A stretch of DNA of 23,596 bases from Longimicrobium sp. Lineage in GTDB: Bacteria > Gemmatimonadota > Gemmatimonadetes > Longimicrobiales > Longimicrobiaceae. Positions within the stretch are counted from its first letter, which is position 1, and each line of letters opens with the position of its first letter. The DNA lies in assembly GCA_030446945.1 (NCBI GenBank), contig JAUJMI010000006.1:2950-26545 (forward strand), read 5' to 3'. A program made the position numbers and the translations under genes. Below the pieces are notes generated by a model that was given only the letters and a program-made list of their open reading frames with translations, did no database searches and was not told the origin of the DNA. This document shows positions 8,827-16,008 of this stretch, one piece after another.

Positions 8827-9615
8827 TCAGTAGAGGGCGAGGAGGCGCGCGGGTCCGCCGGTGCCTCCCTCGTGCTTCGGCGCGCCCACGACGAGGGTGG
8901 CGCCGCAGGCGGGAACGCCGCCCAGGCTGGCGACGCACTCCAGCCCGTACTTCCCCGCGCCCAGCAGCACCTGGTGGGCCTCGTAGGTGGTGGAGGCGCC
9001 GAAGTCCAGGCTGATGGTGTCGGTGCCGACGCCGGTGATGGCGCGCTCGTGCACCAGCCACTCCGCGGCCTCGCGGCTCCACCCCGGATGGTGCATCACC
9101 CCCGCGGCGTCCGCGTTCAGGAACCGCCCCGGCTGCGCCACGCGCGGCTCCCATCCCGACTCCATCACGACCACGGCGCCGTCCGCGATGCGCCCGTGCC
9201 GACGCTCCCATTCCGCCAGGTCATCCACGGTCACCAGCGTGTCCTCGTCATGCGCGGCGCGCTCCGCCACCGACACTACAACGAGCGGGGCGAGAAAACG
9301 CGACACCTCCAGCGCGTCCGCGGTCTGGCCGCTGGCCACGAAGTGCGACGGGGCGTCCAGGTGGGTGCCGGTGTGCTCGGCAAAGGTCAGCTCGTTGGCG
9401 GCCCAGCCATCCTTTTCCACGGCGGCCAGGTTCCGCATGCGGAACGGCTCGTAAAAGGGGAAGACGGGGAAGCGTGGCGAGAGGGTGTGGGTCAGGTCCG
9501 CCACGTGGCGGAAGGCGGGGCCGCCCTCGTGGGCGAAGCGGACCGCGGGCGGCTGCGTTTCCGCGGTGAGGCCGGTGCCGGCGAGCGCCGAGCGTACCAC
9601 GTCCGGTGAGCACAT
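8827..9615 (-). CDS. Cyclase/kynurenine-formamidase-like metal hydrolase
   Basis: A 262-residue protein of the putative cyclase family (PF04199 type), which includes kynurenine formamidase and isatin hydrolase. The signature HTGTHLDAPSHF at residues 81-92 supplies metal-binding His and Asp residues. DLTHTLSPRFPVFPF at about 40-54 and the C-terminal GVGTDTISLDFGASTTYEAH also fit the family. No signal peptide is present, so it is probably cytoplasmic. I chose ATG 9615 because the conserved domain begins soon after and the upstream in-frame codons (to 9777) run through repeat DNA. There is no clear Shine-Dalgarno before it. The gene leads a likely two-gene operon with the downstream amidohydrolase. 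No other kynurenine-pathway gene is nearby, so the substrate is open. Confidence 0.9.
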   Translation of the reverse strand: MCSPDVVRSALAGTGLTAETQPPAVRFAHEGGPAFRHVADLTHTLSPRFPVFPFYEPFRMRNLAAVEKDGWAANELTFAEHTGTHLDAPSHFVASGQTADALEVSRFLAPLVVVSVAERAAHDEDTLVTVDDLAEWERRHGRIADGAVVVMESGWEPRVAQPGRFLNADAAGVMHHPGWSREAAEWLVHERAITGVGTDTISLDFGASTTYEAHQVLLGAGKYGLECVASLGGVPACGATLVVGAPKHEGGTGGPARLLALY

Positions 9616-9672
9616 CTGCGAAGTCGGGCAAGGGGTGAGGGGGTCGCGCTCGACGGGCGGCGGCGTGCTACA

Positions 9673-9703
9673 AGAATATTGAGTGCGGGCGTGGAAGAAA
9701 CAA
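9673..9703 (-). promoter_or_regulatory. Weak candidate promoter for the cyclase-amidohydrolase operon
   Basis: On the minus strand, TATTCT (9678-9673) is a fair -10 box in the only AT-rich patch upstream of the gene. TTGTTT (9703-9698) lies 19 bases upstream, longer than ideal; TTTCTT at 16 bases is an alternative. A transcript from here would have a leader of roughly 50 bases before ATG 9615. Confidence 0.3.
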
Positions 9704-9710
9704 CGGCGGG

Positions 9711-9785
9711 TCTCACGCGGAGACCCGGAGACGCGGAGAACCTCAACTGCATGGCTCACACGGAGCCACAGAGCCACGGAGAGAG
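9711..9785. repeat. Octamer tandem repeats, consensus ACGCGGAG (two blocks)
   Basis: Block A (9715-9738) is three exact-length octamers: ACGCGGAG, ACCCGGAG, ACGCGGAG. Block B (9758-9781) is a diverged set with the same 8-base period: ACACGGAG, CCACAGAG, CCACGGAG. Block B is preceded by CATGGCTC (9750-9757). A third block lies in inverted orientation at 10134-10158. Their position between genes suggests a dispersed repeat family in this genome, which cannot be checked from this window alone. Confidence 0.7.
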
Positions 9786-10112
9786 ACGCTCATTTTCCAG
9801 AACGGACCGCCCCCGCGAAATCCCGCGGATCGGATCGAGCTGTGGCGCGGAGTGAGGGAACCGGGCTCTGCCGCGCGCGCCGCACCATCCCATGTTCGGG
9901 TGCGAAAGGGTGCCCCGGCGCCGAATACCGTCCCTGACGACGCCCCGATCCCGTCGCTCCCCGGCACCACCTTCCCAACATGGGGTCGGTCGCAACGCGC
10001 GGCGGAGCCCCTTTCCTTCCCTCCGCGCCAGAGATCGGGGTGAGGCAATACAGCGAGGAGCTCCGTTCAGGGAGTGGTTTCCTTCGTGGCTTGCAGGTCC
10101 CTCTGTGCTCGC
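9786..10112. other. Non-coding segment between octamer repeat blocks
   Basis: No gene is supported in these 327 bp; open frames here have no recognisable protein character. The segment contains an imperfect inverted pair: CATCCCATGTTCGGGTGCG near 9886 pairs with CCCAACATGGGGTCGG near 9976. With the flanking inverted octamer blocks it may be the body of a short non-coding element. No transposase or target-site duplication was identified. Confidence 0.35.
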
Positions 10113-11381
10113 CTATGATGCTTTTATGTTGTTCCTCCGCGTCTCCGCGCGAGCCATGCTGTTGCGCCCGAGCTGGGCGATCAGCAGGAGGCTGCCCCAG
10201 ACGATCGGGTGCCGCAGGTAGTGGTGCGCGAGCCCGAACACCAGGAGGGAGGAGAGCGCCGCGAAGAGCGCGGGAGCGCGGACGGCGGAGCGCGCCACGT
10301 GGAGCAGGAGTCCGAACAGCAGGAGGGATCCCATGAGGCCCGTGGCGCTCGCCCAGTCGACGTAGATGTTGTGCGCCTCGCTGGGGATCTCGCCCCACGG
10401 CCTCCGGACGCGGGCGTGTGCCCCGGGGCCGAGTCCCACCACGGGTGAGGCAGCCACTGCCTCCAGGCCCAGACCCCAGAGATATGGACGCTCGGCTCCC
10501 TTCTCCTGCCCGCTCCAGATCGCGGCGATGCCCCGCGCCACCCGGTCCACCGCGCGCCCGTCCACGATCACGGGCGCGGCGACGAGCAGCGGCGCGACGG
10601 CCAGCAAGATCTTCCCGCGGCGGGCGATGGATCGGCCGCGCAGGGCAAGAAGCCACGAGTGGGCCGCGAGCACCGCCGCGCCCGCGCTCCACGCCAGGAC
10701 AAGTGCGTCGCTCTCGCTTGAGAGGCCCACCGCCAGGCTGCAGCACGCCAGCACCGCGAGCCCATACCGCTCCCGCGCACCCCCCCACCGCGTCAAGCCG
10801 TGCAGCGCCAGGAAGGGCGTGAGAATCACCCCCAGCGGGACCTGGTTCGGGTTGTTGCTCCATCCGATGAAGCGGCCCCGGTGCCAGAAGTGCAGCGGGC
10901 CCAGGCTCGGCGACAAGCCCGCGTACAGCAGGAGGAGGAACAGGACCAGGGTGCACGCCACGATCACCAGGCGACCCGCGCTTCGGAGTTCGTCCTCTCC
11001 GCCCGGTTTGTACGCCAGACAGGCGATGATGGCCGCGATGAACGCGTAGGCGAGAAAGTCGCGGGGGGCGCCCGGCGCGGCGATGCCCCAGCTCCACGCC
11101 ACGCCCCAGCCGGCGAGCAGCAGGGGGATCGAGACGGCCCAGAACAGCGCGAATGGCCGTAGCGTGGGCGCGAGCGCCGGGCGCCCGCCCCTGAGCACCG
11201 CCAGCGCCGATGCCGCACACCATGCGAGGAGGATCAGCTCTCCGGGGCCCACGGAAGCTCCGAGCCGCAGCTGGGTGGCCGTCGTCAGAACCACGCCCGT
11301 CGCCAGCCAGGCGGCAGCGCGCCGGTTCCCCTGTGCGGCAGGCACGCGAGCCGAAACGTTGGCTTCCGGGTGGGGTTCCAT
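10113..11381 (-). CDS. O-antigen ligase/polymerase family membrane protein (Wzy_C type)
   Basis: A 422-residue polytopic inner-membrane protein with about ten to twelve hydrophobic segments. It carries the family's long periplasmic loop, with GRFIGWSNNPNQVPLGV near residue 168 and GLGPGAHARV plus EAHNIYVDWASATGLMG near 315-350. Members either polymerise repeat units (Wzy) or join O-antigen to lipid A core (WaaL), and sequence alone does not separate these. Its place next to glycosyltransferase, flippase and initiating-transferase genes favours a polymerase or ligase for the local polysaccharide. It is divergent from the plus-strand operon. A good promoter lies 42 bases upstream of ATG 11381, and GAGG lies two bases before the ATG. 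The C-terminal residues MARAETRRNNIKAS are encoded by an intergenic-type repeat, so the original stop may have been elsewhere. Confidence 0.88.
   Translation of the reverse strand: MEPHPEANVSARVPAAQGNRRAAAWLATGVVLTTATQLRLGASVGPGELILLAWCAASALAVLRGGRPALAPTLRPFALFWAVSIPLLLAGWGVAWSWGIAAPGAPRDFLAYAFIAAIIACLAYKPGGEDELRSAGRLVIVACTLVLFLLLLYAGLSPSLGPLHFWHRGRFIGWSNNPNQVPLGVILTPFLALHGLTRWGGARERYGLAVLACCSLAVGLSSESDALVLAWSAGAAVLAAHSWLLALRGRSIARRGKILLAVAPLLVAAPVIVDGRAVDRVARGIAAIWSGQEKGAERPYLWGLGLEAVAASPVVGLGPGAHARVRRPWGEIPSEAHNIYVDWASATGLMGSLLLFGLLLHVARSAVRAPALFAALSSLLVFGLAHHYLRHPIVWGSLLLIAQLGRNSMARAETRRNNIKAS
10134..10158 (-). repeat. Octamer repeat block, inverted relative to 9711-9785
   Basis: Read on minus this is CATGGCTCGCGCGGAG followed by ACGCGGAGG. 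It matches 14 of 16 bases of the CATGGCTCACACGGAG segment at 9750-9765 in the opposite orientation. It lies inside the last codons of the O-antigen ligase-type gene, so the repeat supplies part of that protein's C-terminal tail. Confidence 0.6.
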
Positions 11382-11422
11382 GACCTCGAGCAGGCGCGGG
11401 CGGAGACAGTTCGCTGGCGCTG

Positions 11423-11451
11423 AGTGTCTCGCCTCGGCGGCGTCTTGTCAA
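11423..11451 (-). promoter_or_regulatory. Promoter of the O-antigen ligase-type gene
   Basis: On the minus strand a perfect -35 consensus TTGACA (11451-11446) is followed after 17 bases by GACACT (11428-11423), which keeps the two most conserved -10 positions. The start of transcription would fall about 35 bases before ATG 11381. It lies back-to-back with the plus-strand promoter at 11457-11485. Confidence 0.6.
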
Positions 11452-11456
11452 ACCGG

Positions 11457-11485
11457 TTGCAGGGGGCCGGTGCTTCCTGTAGTGT
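11457..11485 (+). promoter_or_regulatory. Promoter of the plus-strand polysaccharide operon
   Basis: TTGCAG (11457-11462), a 17-base spacer, and TAGTGT (11480-11485) give a plausible sigma70-type promoter. Transcription would start near 11492, downstream of the GTG (11424) and TTG (11445, 11457) codons that could otherwise start the GT4 gene. The spacer motif GCAGGGGGCCGG recurs at 3291-3280 on minus. Confidence 0.5.
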
Positions 11486-11540
11486 TCCCGCGGCTCTTCA
11501 CCGCCAGGCGCGCGCCTCGGCCCACCACTGGAGGATCGCT

Positions 11541-12773
11541 ATCGCGCCGCACGCCGAAGCATCCGCACCGCTACGGCGCGGCAACGTCCTCCACCTGTCG
11601 GCCGAAATGGGCCAGCCGTCCAGCGGGCTGGCGCGGGCGGTGTGGGACCTCGCGGCCGCGCAGGGGGAGCTCGGGTGCCGCGTCACCATCCAGACCACGA
11701 GCGCGTGGGTGGAGGACCCGGTCGCCGACGCATCGGTGCCGGTGCGCCCCCGGGTCCGGGTATTTCCGGTGGCCGGGCCCGCCTCCATCGGGTTCAGCCG
11801 CGCGGCGGAGCGGTGGGCCCGCTCGCCGGACGCGGCCGACTTCCCGGTGCTCCACCAGCATGGCATCTGGCCCGCCCTTTCGCGCGTGACGCTCCGCTGG
11901 CGCGAGCGCCTGCGCCGTCCGGCGGTGGTGGCTCCGCACGGCAGCCTGGACCCGCAAGTGCTCGCCTATTCGCGCTGGAAGAAGGCGCTCGCGATGCTGG
12001 CGTACGAACGCCGCAACCTCGCCGGGGCGTCGTGCCTGCACGCCACCGCGGCCGGGGAGGTCCGCCAGTTCCGCGAGTTCGGCCTCAGGAACCCCGTCGC
12101 GGTGATCGGCAACGGGGTGTCGGACGCATGGCTCTCCAGCGAGGGAGACGCGCCGCGCTTCCGTGCCGCGCACGGGCTTCGGGAGGGTGCGCGCATCCTC
12201 CTCTACATCTCGCGCATTCACCGCAAGAAGGGGCTGCTGACGCTGGTGGAGGCGTTCGCGCGCAGCCGCCGCATGCTGGACGGATGGGAGCTCGTCGTGG
12301 CGGGGCCCAGCTACGACGAGCCGTACCTCGCCGCGGTCGGGGCGCTGATCACCGAGCACGGGCTTTCGTCGCGGATCCACCTGGTGGGAGAGTTGCGCGG
12401 AGTGTACCGGCGGGACGCCTTCGCCGCCGCCGAGCTGATGGTGCTGCCGTCGCTGAGCGAGAACTTCGGGCTGGTGGTGGCCGAGGCGCTCGGCGTGGGC
12501 GTGCCCGTGATCACCACGCGCGGGGCGGTCGCGTGGGAGGCCCTGGAGACGGAGCAGATCGGGTGGTGGGTGAATCCCGATCTCGCTAGCTTGGAAGAGG
12601 CGCTGCTCTCCGCCGCCCGGCTGAGCCCCGCCGAGCTGTCTGCGATGGGCGGCCGCGGGCGTGCCCTGATCCTCCGCGACTACCGCTGGGGCCCCATCGC
12701 GCAGCAGACACTGGAGCTGTACGCGTGGCTGGCCGGCGATGCGGCCCGCCCTGAGTTCGTGGTGGTCGGCTGA
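11541..12773 (+). CDS. Glycosyltransferase family 4 (GT-B fold), first gene of the operon
   Basis: A GT4 enzyme that transfers a sugar from a nucleotide donor to the lipid-linked repeat unit. The N-terminal Rossmann strand is NVLHLSAEMGQPSSGLARA. The C-terminal donor domain starts near ILLYISRIHRKKGLLTLVEA and contains the EX7E-type motif SENFGLVVAEALGVGVPVIT. The frame is open from GTG 11424, but that codon sits inside the divergent promoter and the forward promoter lies after it. Between 11486 and the first conserved strand there is no ATG, GTG or TTG in frame. An ATC at 11541 has GGAGG six bases upstream and is my best start (410 residues). ATG 11607 would delete the first beta strand. GTG 11424 (449 residues) is the conservative alternative. 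The acceptor and donor are unknown. Confidence 0.85.
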   Translation: MAPHAEASAPLRRGNVLHLSAEMGQPSSGLARAVWDLAAAQGELGCRVTIQTTSAWVEDPVADASVPVRPRVRVFPVAGPASIGFSRAAERWARSPDAADFPVLHQHGIWPALSRVTLRWRERLRRPAVVAPHGSLDPQVLAYSRWKKALAMLAYERRNLAGASCLHATAAGEVRQFREFGLRNPVAVIGNGVSDAWLSSEGDAPRFRAAHGLREGARILLYISRIHRKKGLLTLVEAFARSRRMLDGWELVVAGPSYDEPYLAAVGALITEHGLSSRIHLVGELRGVYRRDAFAAAELMVLPSLSENFGLVVAEALGVGVPVITTRGAVAWEALETEQIGWWVNPDLASLEEALLSAARLSPAELSAMGGRGRALILRDYRWGPIAQQTLELYAWLAGDAARPEFVVVG

Positions 12774-12847
12774 CGGGCCGGGTTGGCTGTTCGGGTACGG
12801 GCAGCTGCGCAAAGCTCCGCCATTTTACCTGATCCACGGAAGTCGCC

Positions 12848-13777
12848 TTGAGCATTGCGATCGCGATCACGACGTACCTGCGTCCCCGCCTCCTGACGCG
12901 CCTCCTGGAGAGCATCCGGCTCCAGGAGGTGGACGCCGAGCTCGCTTCGTCGCTGCACGTCGTGGTGGTGGACAACGATGCCGCCGCGTCCGCCCGCGCC
13001 GTCGTGGATGCGGCGACGGAGGGGTTCCCCTTCCCGGTCCACTACTCGGTGGAGCCGGTCCGGAGCATCTCCGTTGCGCGGAACCACGGCGTGCGTATGG
13101 CGCTGGAGCTGGGTGCCCGCTTCGTCGCCTTCATCGACGACGACGAGGAGGCGAGCCCGCAGTGGCTCCGGGAGCTCACCCGGGTCCAGCGGGAATACGA
13201 CGCGGGGGTGGTATGGGGGCGCGTGGTGCCGCGCCTGCCGGCGGCGATCCCCGGCTGGGTGGCGGAGGGCGGGTTCTTCGAGCGGGGCGCGTACCCCACC
13301 GGCACACGGGTGACCGTCGCCGAGACGGCCAACGCCCTGGTCTCGGCCGATCTGCTGAGGGAGCTGGCCGGTCCTTTCGACCCCGCCTTTGGGATCTCGG
13401 GCGGCGGCGACAGCCACTTCTTCCGGCGCGTGGTGGAGGCGGGCGGCACCATCGTGTGGGCCGACGACGCGGTGGTGTTCGAGATCGTCCCGGTGGAGCG
13501 GGCGAACGCCGGCTGGATCCTGCGGCGTGCCTTCCGTGTCGGCAACCACTCGGTCTGCGTGGAGCGCGCGGTCAGCGAGGGACACGGGTGGCTCCCCGGC
13601 CGCCTGGCCAAGGCGACAGGCCGCGTCGCGGTGGGGATGCTGATGCTCCCGGCCGCCCCCCTGCGCGGGCGGGCGCTGCTGGTGTCGGCGCTCCAGAACG
13701 TCGCGCTGGGGCTGGGCGCGTACTCGGGTATGCTGGGCTACCGCTACATCGCCTACCGGCGGGTCGATGGCAGCTGA
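12848..13777 (+). CDS. Glycosyltransferase family 2
   Basis: A 309-residue GT-A fold enzyme. The family elements appear in order: IAIAITTYLRPRLLTRLLES at the N-terminus, VVVVDND near residue 40, SISVARNHGV near 74, and the metal/nucleotide-binding FIDDDEEASPQWL near 96-108. ISGGGDSHFFRRVVEAGG near 183 matches the catalytic-base region. The C-terminus has mildly hydrophobic stretches that may associate with the membrane. The start is TTG at 12848, with GGAAG five bases upstream. The gene follows the GT4 gene after 74 bases and overlaps the flippase gene by 11, so it is in the same operon. It probably adds one sugar of the repeat unit; linkage and donor are unknown. Confidence 0.9.
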   Translation: MSIAIAITTYLRPRLLTRLLESIRLQEVDAELASSLHVVVVDNDAAASARAVVDAATEGFPFPVHYSVEPVRSISVARNHGVRMALELGARFVAFIDDDEEASPQWLRELTRVQREYDAGVVWGRVVPRLPAAIPGWVAEGGFFERGAYPTGTRVTVAETANALVSADLLRELAGPFDPAFGISGGGDSHFFRRVVEAGGTIVWADDAVVFEIVPVERANAGWILRRAFRVGNHSVCVERAVSEGHGWLPGRLAKATGRVAVGMLMLPAAPLRGRALLVSALQNVALGLGAYSGMLGYRYIAYRRVDGS

Positions 13778-15201
13778 CCGGGGGTACGTGCGCGGGCCGC
13801 TGCGCCGCACCCTGGTCCGGGAGACTCTGTGGAACGCGGCGGGCGCATACAGCGGATTGATCCTCCAGCTGACGGTGACCGCCATCCTCGCGCGCGTGCT
13901 GTCGCCCGAGGACTTCGGGATCGTCGCCGCGGTCCTCGCGTTCACGGCGTTCTTCGACGCGCTGGCGGAGCCGGGCTTCGTGGGGGCCGTGCTCCAGCGG
14001 CCCGACCCCACGGAGGCGGAGCTGTCCGGCGTCTTCTGGCTGGCACTCGCGGCGGGCGGCGTCCTGTACCTCGGGCTGTACGGCGGCGTGTCGCTCCTCG
14101 GAGGGCTGTTCGGCACCCGGGGCTTCACCGCCGTGCTGCGGGTCCTGGGGCTGAACGTCCTGTTCGTGGCGCTCCTGGTGGTGCCGAAGGCGATCCTGCG
14201 GCGGCTGGAGCCGCGGCGCCTCTCGCTCTCGCACCTCGGGCGCGGCGGTCGCCATCCCGCTGGCGCTGTCGCGGCAGGGATACTGGACGCTGGTGGGCCA
14301 GAGCCTGGCCGCCTACGCCACCGAGGTGCTCGCCGTCGCGTGGTTCGCGCGCTGGAGGCCGAGGCTGGAGCTCAGGCCGCGGGTGAGCGCGCCGATGGTG
14401 CGCTTCTCCCTGTCGATGTTCCTGCAGATCGCCGTCAACTACTGGTAGCGCAACGCGGGGAGCCTGCTGATCGCCCGCTTCGGCGCCGCTCCGCTGGGCC
14501 AGTTCGACCTCGCGCAGCGCCTGGTAGGCATCCCCATCCAGCTGCTCTGGAGCGCGTTGGGGCCGATGCTGCACCCCGCGTACGCCATCATGGGCGACGA
14601 CCTGCCCCGCCTGCGCGCCGCCTACTCGAAACTCCTGCAACTGACCGGCATCCTCAGCCTCCCTACCGCCGCGGTGCTGGGGCTCTGCGCGGACCGGCTC
14701 GTCCCGCTGCTCTGGCGCCCGCAGTGGACGGCGAGCATTCTCCTGGTTTACGCGCTGCTCCCCGGGGCGGCGGTGCAGCCCCTGGCCGCGGTCGCATGGC
14801 GCGGGACCGGACCCGGCCTCATGCTGTGGGTGACGGTGTTCAACGCGGTCGTGCTGCTGGAGGGGATGGCGCTGGGGGTGCGCTGGGGCGCGGGGTGGCC
14901 TGGGGCTACTCGATCGCGTATCTCTGCATCGCGTTTCCGTGCGCGTGCGTGGCGGTGCAGGGCGAGGGTGCTCCATGGCACGCTTCGCGAGCTCGTGGCG
15001 TGGCTCTGGCGTCCGCTCGCAACCTTCGCCATCGTCATGGCGGCCGGATTGGCCGCCAGGGTGGCGATCAGCTCCGCGCCTCCGCTGGCGGGCCCGCTGG
15101 TGATAGCGGCGGCGGCGCTGCTGGCCTGGGGGCTCGCCGTGCGCGCGCTGGCTTGGCCGCTCGTTCTGTCGGTCGCGCCCGAGCGAGCCGCGGAGCCATG
15201 A
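13767..15201 (+). pseudogene. Wzx-type oligosaccharide flippase, broken by three indels and one stop
   Basis: The pieces spell a polysaccharide-export flippase of about 477 residues (Polysacc_synt type, multiple membrane helices). They begin MAADRGYVRGPLRRTLVRET, then an ILARVLSPEDFGIVAA helix. The frame is lost and regained four times. An extra G in 14238-14240 shifts LSLSHLG into AAVAIPLALSRQGYW. A TAG at 14446-14448 interrupts INYW-like NYW and RNAGSLLIARFG. A missing G in 14885-14888 shifts RWG into RGVAWGYSIAYL. An extra G in 14966-14968 shifts VQGE into VLHGTLRELVAW. Sequence on both sides of each lesion is well conserved, so the decay is very recent or the assembly is faulty. The start overlaps the GT2 gene by 11 bases, and the TGA overlaps the next ATG. 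If genuinely null, export of this polysaccharide would need another flippase. Confidence 0.85.
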
Positions 15202-16008
15202 TGGGCCCCTTTACCCGCCCGCGCGGCGAGCCCCTTGCTTCCCGGTGTCGTCCGATGCTAAAACAAGCCCTGCGGAGAGTGCGCCTCTGGCGCGCGCCGG
15301 ATTACGTGACCTGCGAAGGCGTGCGGCCGCCTCCGCCGCACCTTCGTTTCTGCGGCCCGGAGTTCCAGGACGACCGGTACTTCCTCGCGTCGGCACGCCG
15401 GGAGGCGCTCCGGCTCGTGGAGGATGCGGGTCTCACCTCCGCCAGCCGGGTGCTGGACGTCGGGTGTGGACCGGGACGCCTCGCCATCGGCCTGCTGGAA
15501 CTTCCCGGTGGCGTCGGCGAGTACCTGGGGCCGGACGTGCACCGGCCCTCGATCGGCTGGTGCAGGCGCAACCTCGGGCGGTCCGACCAGTCGTTCCGCT
15601 TCCAACACGTGGACGTGCGCAACGACCGCTACAACCCGAAGGGGTCGGAGCCGGCCGGCGCCGTGCGCCTCCCGGCGGAGAACGGGAGCCACGACATCGC
15701 CTGCCTGTACTCGGTCTTCTCCCACATGCTTCCGTCCGACGTGGAGGGATACCTGCACGAGCTGCATCGCATCCTCGCCCCGGGGGGGGGCGCTGTTCTT
15801 CACCGCGTTTGTGGAGACGGGGGTTCCGGAGGTGAGCGTGAACCCGCCCGGGTACATCCGTTCGTGGGGCGGACCACTGCACTGCGTGCGGTACGAGCGG
15901 GCTTTCCTGGAGCGGATGCTCGGGGCGGCCGGTTTCGAGATGGACAAGCTCACGCGCGGCACCGAGACGGACCGGCAGAGCGCCATCTTCGCGCGCCGCA
16001 CTTCCTGA
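15198..16008 (+). pseudogene. Class I SAM-dependent methyltransferase with a G-tract frameshift
   Basis: The encoded protein has the SAM-binding motif VLDVGCGPGRLAIGLLE, then FRFQHVDVRNDRYNP and YSVFSHMLPSDVEGYLHELH, typical of small-molecule or sugar methyltransferases. At the run of nine G (15782-15790) the frame LAPGG shifts into ALFFTAFVETGVPEVSVN; removing one G restores one continuous protein. Without that correction the frame runs on to 16256 in an unrelated reading. The start is uncertain. ATG 15198 overlaps the flippase stop as ATGA, ATG 15201 has GGAG five bases upstream, and ATG 15255 (MLKQALRRV) begins the part that looks conserved. The product would be 250 to 269 residues. It may methylate a sugar of the repeat unit. 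The single indel could be an assembly error or a slippage-prone switch. Confidence 0.8.

Noticed and set aside
7146..9014. A 622-codon plus-strand frame opposite the amidohydrolase
   Set aside because: It is an antisense shadow of a clear amidohydrolase with signal peptide and metal motifs, and shows no domain of its own.
9711..9785. CRISPR array
   Set aside because: The units are contiguous octamers without spacers, and no cas gene is present.
9790..11451. A 553-codon minus-strand frame overlapping the O-antigen ligase-type gene
   Set aside because: It is an out-of-frame, Arg/Gly/Pro-rich reading. The 10113-11381 frame has the membrane helices and Wzy_C motifs.
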